From the NCBI GenBank assembly GCA_964057225.1, contig OZ059897.1, positions 19,530,001 through 19,594,000 of the forward strand: a stretch of 64,000 bases of DNA. The letters are read 5' to 3'. A model generated the notes under the pieces. The model was given only the letters and a program-made list of their open reading frames with translations. It had not been told where the DNA came from and ran no database searches. Positions 11,589 through 24,577 of the stretch are shown here, piece by piece (position 1 is the first letter of the stretch; each line of letters begins with the position of its first letter). The translations under genes and the position numbers were made by a program. The stretch is from Auanema rhodensis. Lineage: Eukaryota > Nematoda > Chromadorea > Rhabditida > Rhabditidae.

Positions 11589-14500
11589 AAGTGTGAACTT
11601 ATATCAGTTGATATCTCGGTGCATTTTTAAGCTAGCGCAAATCTGATAACACAGATCGACGCAGCTTAAAAATCCGCATCGAATGCACTATACTACATTG
11701 AGAAAAGCTTAATACAAAAATTAGTTATGATCGTTAGAAAAATGATGCATTAGTGTATGTTGAGTTTCCATGTACACTCAACATTGCTTCCAAAAACATT
11801 TTGACAAAAATTTTTTCGAAAAATTTCAAAATAATTTAGCAAAAAGTAGATGTTTTTAGATTCCTTTTTTCAAGGCAAAGACGATGGACAATGTTATTCA
11901 ACGAGAAAATTAATTCTTCAGGGTGAAAATTGAGGATATAAGTGTGAACTTATATCAGTTGATATCTCGGTGCATTTTTAAGCTAGCGCAAATCTGATAA
12001 CACAGATCGACGCAGCTTAAAAATCCGCATCGAATGCACTATACTACATTGAGAAAAGCTTAATACAAAAATTAGTTATGATCGTTAGAAAAATGATGCA
12101 TTAGTGTATGTTGAGTTTCCATGTACACTCAACATTGCTTCCAAAAACATTTTGACAAAAATTTTTTCGAAAAATTTCAAAATAATTTAGCAAAAAGTAG
12201 ATGTTTTTAGATTCCTTTTTTCAAGGCAAAGACGATGGACAATGTTATTCAACGAGAAAATTAATTCTTCAGGGTGAAAATCGAGGATATAAGTGTGAAC
12301 TTATATCAGTTGATATCTCGGTGCATTTTTAAGCTAGCGCAAATCTGATAACACAGATCGACGCAGCTTAAAAATCCGCATCGAATGCACTATACTACAT
12401 TGAGAAAAGCTTAATACAAAAATTAGTTATGATCGTTAGAAAAATGATGCATTAGTGTATGTTGAGTTTCCATGTACACTCAACATTGCTTCCAAAAACA
12501 TTTTGACAAAAATTTTTTCGAAAAATTTCAAAATAATTTACCAAAAAGTAGATGTTTTTAGATTCCATTTTTCAAGGCAAAGACGATAGACAATGTTATT
12601 CAACGAAAAAGTTAATTCTTCAGGGTGAAAATCGAGGATATAAGTGTGAACTTATATCAGTTGATATCTCGGTGCATTTTTAAGCTAGCGCAAATCTGAT
12701 AACACAGATCGACGCAGCTTAAAAATCCGCATCGAATGCACTATACTACATTGAGAAAAGCTTAATACAAAAATTAGTTATGATCGTTAGAAAAATGATG
12801 CATTAGTGTATGTTGAGTTTCCATGTACACTCAACATTGCTTCCAAAAACATTTTGACAAAAATTTTTTCGAAAAATTTCAGAATAATTTACCAAAACGT
12901 AGATGTTTTTAGATTCCATTTTTCAAGGCAAAGACGATAGACAATGTTATTCAACGAAAAAGTTAATTCTTCAGGGTGAAAATCGAGGATATAAGTGTGA
13001 ACTTATATCAGTTGATATCTCGGTGCATTTTTAAGCTAGCGCAAATCTGATAACACAGATCGACGCAGCTTAAAAATCCGCATCGAATGCACTATACTAC
13101 ATTGAGAAAAGCTTAATACAAAAATTAGTTATGATCGTTAGAAAAATGATGCATTAGTGTATGTTGAGTTTCCATGTACACTCAACATTGCTTCCAAAAA
13201 CATTTTGACAAAAATTTTTTCGAAAAATTTCAAAATAATTTACCAAAAAGTAGATGTTTTTAGATTCCATTTTTCAAGGCAAAGACGATAGACAATGTTA
13301 TTCAACGAAAAAGTTAATTCTTCAGGGTGAAAATCGAGGATATAAGTGTGAACTTATATCAGTTGATATCTCGGTGCATTTTTAAGCTAGCGCAAATCTG
13401 ATAACACAGATCGACGCAGCTTAAAAATCCGCATCGAATGCACTATATTACATTGAGAAACACTTGATACAAAAATTAGTTATGATCGTTTGAAAAATGA
13501 TGCATTAGTGTATGTTGAGTTTCCATGTACACTCAACATTGCTTCCAAAAACATTTTGACAAAAATTTTTTCGAAAAATTTCAAAATAATTTAGCAAAAA
13601 GTAGATGTTTTTAGATTCCTTTTTTCAAGGCAAAGACGATGGACAATGTTATTCAACGAAAAAATTATTTCTTCAGGGTGAAAATCGAGGATATAAGTGT
13701 GAACTTATATCAGTTGATATCTCGGTGCATTTTTAAGCTAGCGCAAATCTGATAACACAGATCGACGCAGCTTAAAAATCCGCATCGAATGCACTATATT
13801 ACATTGAAAAACGCTTAATACAAGAATTAGTTATGATCGTTTGAAAAATGATGCATTAGTGTATGTTGAGTTTCCATGTACACTCAACATTGCTTCCAAA
13901 AACATTTTGACAAAAATTTTTTCGAAAAATTTCAAAATAATTTAGCAAAAAGTAGATGTTTTTAGATTCCTTTTTTCAAGGCAAAGACGATGGACAATGT
14001 TATTCAACGAGAAAATTAATTCTTCAGGGTGAAAATCGAGGATATAAGTGTGAACTTATATCAGTTGATATCTCGGTGCATTTTTAAGCTAGCGCAAATC
14101 TGATAACACAGATCGACGCAGCTTAAAAATCCGCATCGAATGCACTATACTACATTGAGAAAAGCTTAATACAAAAATTAGTTATGATCGTTAGAAAAAT
14201 GATGCATTAGTGTATGTTGAGTTTCCATGTACACTCAACATTGCTTCCAAAAACATTTTGACAAAAATTTTTTCGAAAAATTTCAAAATAATTTACCAAA
14301 AAGTAGATGTTTTTAGATTCCATTTTTCAAGGCAAAGACGATAGACAATGTTATTCAACGAAAAAGTTAATTCTTCAGGGTGAAAATCGAGGATATAAGT
14401 GTGAACTTATATCAGTTGATATCTCGGTGCATTTTTAAGCTAGCGCAAATCTGATAACACAGATCGACGCAGCTTAAAAATCCGCATCGAATGCACTATA

Positions 14501-17206
14501 TTACATTGAGAAACACTTGATACAAAAATTAGTTATGATCGTTTGAAAAATGATGCATTAGTGTATGTTGAGTTTCCATGTACACTCAACATTGCTTCCA
14601 AAAACATTTTGACAAAAATTTTTTCGAAAAATTTCAAAATAATTTAGCAAAAAGTAGATGTTTTTAGATTCCTTTTTTCAAGGCAAAGACGATGGACAAT
14701 GTTATTCAACGAAAAAATTATTTCTTCAGGGTGAAAATCGAGGATATAAGTGTGAACTTATATCAGTTGATATCTCGGTGCATTTTTAAGCTAGCGCAAA
14801 TCTGATAACACAGATCGACGCAGCTTAAAAATCCGCATCGAATGCACTATATTACATTGAAAAACGCTTAATACAAGAATTAGTTATGATCGTTTGAAAA
14901 ATGATGCATTAGTGTATGTTGAGTTTCCATGTACACTCAACATTGCTTCCAAAAACATTTTGACAAAAATTTTTTCGAAAAATTTCAAAATAATTTACCA
15001 AAAAGTAGATGTTTTTAGATTCCATTTTTCAAGGCAAAGACGATAGACAATGTTATTCAACGAAAAAGTTAATTCTTCAGGGTGAAAATCGAGGATATAA
15101 GTGTGAACTTATATCAGTTGATATCTCGGTGCATTTTTAAGCTAGCGCAAATCTGATAACACAGATCGACGCAGCTTAAAAATCCGCATCGAATGCACTA
15201 TATTACATTGAGAAACACTTGATACAAAAATTAGTTATGATCGTTTGAAAAATGATGCATTAGTGTATGTTGAGTTTCCATGTACACTCAACATTGCTTC
15301 CAAAAACATTTTGACAAAAATTTTTTCGAAAAATTTCAAAATAATTTAGCAAAAAGTAGATGTTTTTAGATTCCTTTTTTCAAGGCAAAGACGATGGACA
15401 ATGTTATTCAACGAAAAAATTATTTCTTCAGGGTGAAAATCGAGGATATAAGTGTGAACTTATATCAGTTGATATCTCGGTGCATTTTTAAGCTAGCGCA
15501 AATCTGATAACACAGATCGACGCAGCTTAAAAATCCGCATCGAATGCACTATATTACATTGAAAAACGCTTAATACAAGAATTAGTTATGATCGTTTGAA
15601 AAATGATGCATTAGTGTATGTTGAGTTTCCATGTACACTCAACATTGCTTCCAAAAACATTTTGACCAAAATTTTTTCGAAAAATTTCAAAATAATTTAG
15701 CAAAAAGTAGATGTTTTTAGATTCCTTTTTTCAAGGCAAAGACGATGGACAATGTTATTCAACGAGAAAATTAATTCTTCAGGGTGAAAATCGAGGATAT
15801 AAGTGTGAACTTATATCAGTTGATATCTCGGTGCATTTTTAAGCTAGCGCAAATCTGATAACACAGATCGACGCAGCTTAAAAATCCGCATCGAATGCAC
15901 TATACTACATTGAGAAAAGCTTAATACAAAAATTAGTTATGATCGTTAGAAAAATGATGCATTAGTGTATGTTGAGTTTCCATGTACACTCAACATTGCT
16001 TCCAAAAACATTTTGACAAAAATTTTTTCGAAAAATTTCAAAATAATTTACCAAAAAGTAGATGTTTTTAGATTCCATTTTTCAAGGCAAAGACGATAGA
16101 CAATGTTATTCAACGAAAAAGTTAATTCTTCAGGGTGAAAATCGAGGATATAAGTGTGAACTTATATCAGTTGATATCTCGGTGCATTTTTAAGCTAGCG
16201 CAAATCTGATAACACAGATCGACGCAGCTTAAAAATCCGCATCGAATGCACTATATTACATTGAGAAACACTTGATACAAAAATTAGTTATGATCGTTTG
16301 AAAAATGATGCATTAGTGTATGTTGAGTTTCCATGTACACTCAACATTGCTTCCAAAAACATTTTGACAAAAATTTTTTCGAAAAATTTCAAAATAAATT
16401 TAGCAAAAAGTAGATGTTTTAAAATTCCATTTTTCAAGGCAAAGACGATGGACAATGTTATTCAACGAAAAAATTAATTCTTCAGGGTGAAAATCGAGGA
16501 TATAAGTGTGAACTTATATCAGTTGATATCTCGGTGCTTTTTTAAGCTAGCGCAAATCTGATAACACAGATCGACGCAGCTTAAAAATCCGCATCGAATG
16601 CACTATACTACATTGAGAAAAACTTAATACAAAAATTAGTTATGATCGTTTGAAAAATGATGCATTAGTGTATGTTGAGTTTCCATGTACACTCAACATT
16701 GCTTCCAAAAACATTTTGACAAAAATTTTTTCGAAAAATTTCAAAATAATTTAGCAAAAAGTAGATGTTTTTAGATTCCATTTTTCAAGGCAAAGACGAT
16801 AGACAATGTTATTCAACGAAAAAGTTAATTCTTCAGGGTGAAAATCGAGGATATAAGTGTGAACTTATATCAGTTGATATCTCGGTGCATTTTTAAGCTA
16901 GCGCAAATCTGATAACACAGATCGACGCAGCTTAAAAATCCGCATCGAATGCACTATATTACATTGAGAAACACTTGATACAAAAATTAGTTATGATCGT
17001 TTGAAAAATGATGCATTAGTGTATGTTGAGTTTCCATGTACACTCAACATTGCTTCCAAAAACATTTTGACAAAAATTTTTTCGAAAAATTTCAAAATAA
17101 ATTTAGCAAAAAGTAGATGTTTTAAGATTCCATTTTTCAAGGCAAAGACGATGGACAATGTTATTCAACGAAAAAATTAATTCTTCAGGGTGAAAATCGA
17201 GGATAT
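11589..17206. repeat. 16-monomer, 5618-bp higher-order block, copy 2
   Basis: Monomer-by-monomer repeat of 5971-11588 in direct tandem. The junction is informative: the last monomer of copy 1 (11237-11588) ends with the AAAATTGAGG marker otherwise seen only on V monomers, whereas its twin ending at 17206 has AAAATCGAGG. The exchange that made the duplication therefore probably resolved within the shared tail between an AAATAAATTT-type monomer and a V monomer. After copy 2 the array continues with the CAAGGAAAAAGTT type, as it does after 1055. Confidence 0.88.
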
Positions 17207-18610
17207 AAGTGTGAACTTATATCAGTTGATATCTCGGTGCTTTTTTAAGCTAGCGCAAATCTGATAACACAGATCGACGCAGCTTAAAAATCCGCATCGA
17301 ATGCACTATACTACATTGAGAAAAACTTAATACAAAAATTAGTTATGATCGTTTGAAAAATGATGCATTAGTGTATGTTGAGTTTCCATGTACACTCAAC
17401 ATTGCTTCCAAAAACATTTTGACAAAAATTTTTTCGAAAAATTTCAAAATAATTTAGCAAAAAGTAGATGTTTTTAGATTCCATTTTTCAAGGCAAAGAC
17501 GATGGACAATGTTATTCAAGGAAAAAGTTAATTCTTCAGGGTGAAAATCGAGGATATAAGTGTGAACTTATATCAGTTGATATCTCGGTGCATTTTTAAG
17601 CTAGCGCAAATCTGAAAACACAGATCGACGCAGCTTAAAAATCCGCATCGAATGCACTATACTACATTGAGAAAAACTTAATACAAAAATTAGTTATGAT
17701 CGTTTGAAAAATGATGCATTAGTGTATGTTGAGTTTCCATGTACACTCAACATTGCTTCCAAAAACATTTTGACAAAAATTTTTTCGAAAAATTTCAAAA
17801 TAATTTAGCAAAAAGTAGATGTTTTAAGATTCCATTTTTCAAGGCAAAGACGATGGACAATGTTATTCAACGAAAAAATTAATTCTTCAGGGTGAAAATC
17901 GAGGATATAAGTGTGAACTTATATCAGTTGATATCTCGGTGCATTTTTAAGCTAGCGCAAATCTGAAAACACAGATCGACGCAGCTTAAAAATCCGCATC
18001 GAATGCACTATACTACATTGAGAAAAACTTAATACAAAAATTAGTTATGATCGTTTGAAAAATGATGCATTAGTGTATGTTGAGTTTCCATGTACACTCA
18101 ACATTGCTTCCAAAAACATTTTGACAAAAATTTTTTCGAAAAATTTCAAAATAATTTAGCAAAAAGTAGATGTTTTTAGATTCCATTTTTCAAGGCAAAG
18201 ACGATGGACAATGTTATTCAAGGAAAAAGTTAATTCTTCAGGGTGAAAATCGAGGATATAAGTGTGAACTTATATCAGTTGATATCTCGGTGCATTTTTA
18301 AGCTAGCGCAAATCTGATAACACAGATCGACGCAGCTTAAAAATCCGGATCGAATGCACTATACTACATTAAGAAACGTTTGATACAAAAATTAGTTATG
18401 ATCGTTTGAAAAATGATGCATTAGTGTATGTTGAGTTTCCATGTACACTCAACATTGCTTCCAAAAACATTTTGACAAAAATTTTTTCGAAAAATTTCAA
18501 AATAATTTAGCAAAAAGTAGATGTTTTAAGATTCCATTTTTCAAGGCAAAGACGATGGACAATGTTATTCAACGAAAAAATTAATTCTTCAGGGTGAAAA
18601 TCGAGGATAT
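17207..18610. repeat. Transitional monomers, including a hybrid and the first CCGGATCG unit
   Basis: Four monomers. Those at 17207 and 17558 repeat the order seen at 1056-1757. The one at 17909 joins a GAAAACAC 5' half to the CAAGGAAAAAGTT 3' end of the 17207 type, an apparent intramonomer recombinant. The one at 18260 is the first with CCGGATCG at 86-93 and TAAGAAACGTTTGAT, but its 3' half (GTTTTAAGATT, ATTAATTC) belongs to the BB type. Confidence 0.75.
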
Positions 18611-21600
18611 AAGTGTGAACTTATATCAGTTGATATCTCGGTGCATTTTTAAGCTAGCGCAAATCTGAAAACACAGATCGACGCAGCTTAAAAATCCGCA
18701 TCGAATGCACTATACTACATTGAGAAAAACTTAATACAAAAATTAGTTATGATCGTTTGAAAAATGATGCATTAGTGTATGTTGAGTTTCCATGTACACT
18801 CAACATTGCTTCCAAAAACATTTTGACAAAAATTTTTTCGAAAAATTTCAAAATAATTTAGCAAAAAGTAGATGTTTTTAGATTCCATTTTTGAAGGCAA
18901 AGACGATGGACAATGTTATTCAACGAAAAAATTGATTCTTCAGGGTGAAAATCGAGGATATAAGTGTGAACTTATATCAGTTGATATCTCGGTGCATTTT
19001 TAAGCTAGCGCAAATCTGATAACACAGATCGACGCAGCTTAAAAATCCGCATCGAATGCACTATACTACATTGAGAAAAGCTTAATACAAAAATTAGTTA
19101 TGATCGTTTGAAAAATGATGCATTAGTGTATGTTGAGTTTCCATGTACACTCAACATTGCTTCCAAAAACATTTTGACAAAAATTTTTTCGAAAAATTTC
19201 AAAATAATTTAGCAAAAAGTAGATGTTTTTAGATTCCATTTTTCAAGGCAAAGACGATAGACAATGTTATTCAACGAAAAAGTTAATTCTTCAGGGTGAA
19301 AATCGAGGATATAAGTGTGAACTTATATCAGTTGATATCTCGGTGCATTTTTAAGCTAGCGCAAATCTGATAACACAGATCGACGCAGCTTAAAAATCCG
19401 CATCGAATGCACTATATTACATTGAGAAACACTTGATACAAAAATTAGTTATGATCGTTTGAAAAATGATGCATTAGTGTATGTTGAGTTTCCATGTACA
19501 CTCAACATTGCTTCCAAAAACATTTTGACAAAAATTTTTTCGAAAAATTTCAAAATAATTTAGCAAAAAGTAGATGTTTTAAGATTCCATTTTTCAAGGC
19601 AAAGACGATGGACAATGTTATTCAACGAAAAAATTAATTCTTCAGGGTGAAAATCGAGGATATAAGTGTGAACTTATATCAGTTGATATCTCGGTGCATT
19701 TTTAAGCTAGCGCAAATCTGAAAACACAGATCGACGCAGCTTAAAAATCCGCATCGAATGCACTATACTACATTGAGAAAAACTTAATACAAAAATTAGT
19801 TATGATCGTTTGAAAAATGATGCATTAGTGTATGTTGAGTTTCCATGTACACTCAACATTGCTTCCAAAAACATTTTGACAAAAATTTTTTCGAAAAATT
19901 TCAAAATAATTTAGCAAAAAGTAGATGTTTTTAGATTCCATTTTTCAAGGCAAAGACGATGGACAATGTTATTCAACGAAAAAATTGATTCTTCAGGGTG
20001 AAAATCGAGGATATAAGTGTGAACTTATATCAGTTGATATCTCGGTGCATTTTTAAGCTAGCGCAAATCTGATAACACAGATCGACGCAGCTTAAAAATC
20101 CGCATCGAATGCACTATACTACATTGAGAAAAGCTTAATACAAAAATTAGTTATGATCGTTTGAAAAATGATGCATTAGTGTATGTTGAGTTTCCATGTA
20201 CACTCAACATTGCTTCCAAAAACATTTTGACAAAAATTTTTTCGAAAAATTTCAAAATAATTTAGCAAAAAGTAGATGTTTTTAGATTCCATTTTTCAAG
20301 GCAAAGACGATAGACAATGTTATTCAACGAAAAAGTTAATTCTTCAGGGTGAAAATCGAGGATATAAGTGTGAACTTATATCAGTTGATATCTCGGTGCA
20401 TTTTTAAGCTAGCGCAAATCTGATAACACAGATCGACGCAGCTTAAAAATCCGCATCGAATGCACTATATTACATTGAGAAACACTTGATACAAAAATTA
20501 GTTATGATCGTTTGAAAAATGATGCATTAGTGTATGTTGAGTTTCCATGTACACTCAACATTGCTTCCAAAAACATTTTGACAAAAATTTTTTCGAAAAA
20601 TTTCAAAATAATTTAGCAAAAAGTAGATGTTTTAAGATTCCATTTTTCAAGGCAAAGACGATGGACAATGTTATTCAACGAAAAAATTAATTCTTCAGGG
20701 TGAAAATCGAGGATATAAGTGTGAACTTATATCAGTTGATATCTCGGTGCATTTTTAAGCTAGCGCAAATCTGAAAACACAGATCGACGCAGCTTAAAAA
20801 TCCGCATCGAATGCACTATACTACATTGAGAAAAACTTAATACAAAAATTAGTTATGATCGTTTGAAAAATGATGCATTAGTGTATGTTGAGTTTCCATG
20901 TACACTCAACATTGCTTCCAAAAACATTTTGACAAAAATTTTTTCGAAAAATTTCAAAATAATTTAGCAAAAAGTAGATGTTTTTAGATTCCATTTTTCA
21001 AGGCAAAGACGATGGACAATGTTATTCAACGAAAAAATTGATTCTTCAGGGTGAAAATCGAGGATATAAGTGTGAACTTATATCAGTTGATATCTCGGTG
21101 CATTTTTAAGCTAGCGCAAATCTGATAACACAGATCGACGCAGCTTAAAAATCCGCATCGAATGCACTATACTACATTGAGAAAAGCTTAATACAAAAAT
21201 TAGTTATGATCGTTTGAAAAATGATGCATTAGTGTATGTTGAGTTTCCATGTACACTCAACATTGCTTCCAAAAACATTTTGACAAAAATTTTTTCGAAA
21301 AATTTCAAAATAATTTAGCAAAAAGTAGATGTTTTTAGATTCCATTTTTCAAGGCAAAGACGATAGACAATGTTATTCAACGAAAAAGTTAATTCTTCAG
21401 GGTGAAAATCGAGGATATAAGTGTGAACTTATATCAGTTGATATCTCGGTGCATTTTTAAGCTAGCGCAAATCTGATAACACAGATCGACGCAGCTTAAA
21501 AATCCGCATCGAATGCACTATATTACATTGAGAAACACTTGATACAAAAATTAGTTATGATCGTTTGAAAAATGATGCATTAGTGTATGTTGAGTTTCCA

Positions 21601-22120
21601 TGTACACTCAACATTGCTTCCAAAAACATTTTGACAAAAATTTTTTCGAAAAATTTCAAAATAATTTAGCAAAAAGTAGATGTTTTAAGATTCCATTTTT
21701 CAAGGCAAAGACGATGGACAATGTTATTCAACGAAAAAATTAATTCTTCAGGGTGAAAATCGAGGATATAAGTGAGAACTTATATCAGTTGATATCTCGG
21801 TGCATTTTTAAGCTAGCGCAAATCTGAAAACACAGATCGACGCAGCTTAAAAATCCGCATCGAATGCACTATACTACATTGAGAAAAACTTAATACAAAA
21901 ATTAGTTATGATCGTTTGAAAAATGATGCATTAGTGTATGTTGAGTTTCCATGTACACTCAACATTGCTTCCAAAAACATTTTGACAAAAATTTTTTCGA
22001 AAAATTTCAAAATAATTTAGCAAAAAGTAGATGTTTTTAGATTCCATTTTTCAAGGCAAAGACGATGGACAATGTTATTCAACGAAAAAATTGATTCTTC
22101 AGGGTGAAAATCGAGGATAT
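18611..22120. repeat. 3-monomer higher-order repeat (1053 bp)
   Basis: Cycle of Z (GAAAACAC, GAGAAAAACTTAAT, ATTGATTC), a GAGAAAAGCTTAAT monomer with GATAGA and AAAAAGTT, and BB (GAGAAACACTTGAT, GTTTTAAG). Z units start at 18611, 19664, 20717 and 21770, exactly 1053 bp apart; the others are at 18962/20015/21068 and 19313/20366/21419. The first Z has a private TTTTTGAAGG near 18891 and the last a private AGTGAGAAC at its start. The low internal divergence suggests recent amplification. Confidence 0.88.
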
Positions 22121-23875
22121 AAGTGTGAACTTATATCAGTTGATATCTCGGTGCATTTTTGAGCTAGCGCAAATCTGATAACACAGATCGACGCAGCTTA
22201 AAAATCCGCATCGAATCCACTATACTACATTGAGAAAAGCTTAATACAAAAATTAGTTATGATCGTTTGAAAAATGATGCATTAGTGTATGTTGAGTTTC
22301 CATGTACACTCAACATTGCTTCCAAAAACATTTTGACAAAAATTTTTTCGAAAAATTTCAAAATAATTTAGCAAAAAGTAGATGTTTTTAGATTCCATTT
22401 TTCAAGGCAAAGACGATGGACAATGTTATTCAACGAAAAAATTGATTCTTCAGGGTGAAAATCGAGGATATAAGTGTGAACTTATATCAGTTGATATCTC
22501 GGTGCATTTTTAAGCTAGCGCAAATCTGATAACACAGATCGACGCAGCTTAAAAATCCGCATCGAATGCACTATACTACATTGAGAAAAGCTTAATACAA
22601 AAATTAGTTATGATCGTTTGAAAAATGATGCATTAGTGTATGTTGAGTTTCCATGTACACTCAACATTGCTTCCAAAAACATTTTGACAAAAATTTTTTC
22701 GAAAAATTTCAAAATAATTTAGCAAAAAGTAGATGTTTTTAGATTCCACTTTTCAAGGCAAAGACGATGGACAATGTTATTCAACGAAAAAATTAATTCT
22801 TCAGGGTGAAAATCGAGGATATAAGTGTGAACTTATATCAGTTGATATCTCGGTGCATTTTTAAGCTAGCGCAAATCTGATAACACAGATCGACGCAGCT
22901 TAAAAATCCGCATCGAATGCACTATACTACATTGAAAAACGCTTAATACAAAAATTAGTTATGATCGTTTGAAAAATGATGCATTAGTGTATGTTGAGTT
23001 TCCATGTACACTCAACATTGCTTCCAAAAACATTTTGACAAAAATTTTTTCGAAAAATTTCAAAATAATTTAGCGAAAAGTAGATGTTTTTAGATTCGAT
23101 TTTTCAAGGCAAAGACGATGGACAATGTTATTCAACGAAAAAATTAATTCTTCAGGGTGAAAATCGAGGATATAAGTGTGAACTTATATCAGTTGATATC
23201 TCGGTGCATTTTTAAGCTAGCGCAAATCTGATAACACAGATCGACGCAGCTTAAAAATCCGCATCGAATGCACTATACTACATTGAAAAACGCTTGATAC
23301 AAAAATTAGTTATGATCGTTTGAAAAATGATGCATTAGTGTATGTTGAGTTTCCATGTACACTCAACATTGCTTCCAAAAACATGTTGACAAAAATTTTT
23401 TCGAAAAATTTCAAAATAATTTAGCAAAAAGTAGATGTTTTTAGATTCCTTTTCTCAAGGCAAAGACGATGGACAATGTTATTCAACGAAAAAATTATTT
23501 CTTCAGGGTGAAAATCGAGGATATAAGTGTGAACTTATATCAGTTGATATCTCGGTGCATTTTTAAGCTAGCGCAAATCTGATAACACAGATCGACGCAG
23601 CTTAAAAATCCGGATCGAATGCACTATACTACATTAAGAAACGCTTGATACAAAAATTAGTTATGATCGTTTGAAAAATGATGCATTAGTGTATGTTGAG
23701 TTTCCATGTACACTCAACATTGCTTCCAAAAACATTTTGACAAAAATTTTTTCGAAAAATTTCAAAATAATTTAGCAAAAAGTAGATGTTTTTAGATTCC
23801 ATTTTTCAAGGCAAAGACGATAGACAATGTTATTCAACGGAAAAGTTAATTCTTCAGGGTGAAAATCGAGGATAT
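21419..23875. repeat. 7-monomer order BB-Z-CC-DD-EE-FF-GG, instance 1
   Basis: Seven monomers of 351 bp starting at 21419, 21770, 22121, 22472, 22823, 23174 and 23525. The same order recurs at 29843-32299, with inserted units at 35108-38617, and without BB at 41777-43882. The CC unit here has two private changes, TTTTTGAGCT near 22160 and CGAATCCAC near 22214; the DD unit has TTCCACTTTTC. The recurrence at irregular spacing points to an older HOR broken up and reshuffled by later exchanges. Confidence 0.82.
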
Positions 23876-24577
23876 AAGTGTGAACTTATATCAGTTGATA
23901 TCTCGGTGCATTTTTAAGCTAGCGCAAATCTGATAACACAGATCGACGCAGCTTAAAAATCCGCATCGAATGCACTATACTACATTGAGAAAAGCTTAAT
24001 ACAAAAATTAGTTATGATCGTTTGAAAAATGATGCATTAGTGTATGTTGAGTTTCCATGTACACTCAACATTGCTTCCAAAAACATGTTGACAAAAATTT
24101 TTTCGAAAAATTTCAAAATAATTTAGCAAAAAGTAGATGTTTTTAGATTCCTTTTCTCAAGGCAAAGACGATGGACAATGTTATTCAACGAAAAAATTAT
24201 TTCTTCAGGGTGAAAATCGAGGATATAAGTGTGAACTTATATCAGTTGATATCTCGGTGCATTTTTAAGCTAGCGCAAATCTGATAACACAGATCGACGC
24301 AGCTTAAAAATCCGGATCGAATGCACTATACTACATTAAGAAACGCTTGATACAAAAATTAGTTATGATCGTTTGAAAAATGATGCATTAGTGTATGTTG
24401 AGTTTCCATGTACACTCAACATTGCTTCCAAAAACATTTTGACAAAAATTTTTTCGAAAAATTTCAAAATAATTTAGCAAAAAGTAGATGTTTTTAGATT
24501 CCATTTTTCAAGGCAAAGACGATAGACAATGTTATTCAACGGAAAAGTTAATTCTTCAGGGTGAAAATCGAGGATAT
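23174..24577. repeat. 2-monomer duplication marked by ATGTTGAC
   Basis: A CCTTTTCTC/ATTATTTC monomer followed by a GG monomer (CCGGATCG, CGGAAAAGTT) occurs twice, at 23174-23875 and 23876-24577. Both CCTTTTCTC monomers carry the private core change AACATGTTGAC (near 23381 and 24083). Their 5' parts differ (GAAAAACGCTTGAT versus GAGAAAAGCTTAAT), so one copy also switched type upstream of the core. Confidence 0.8.
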
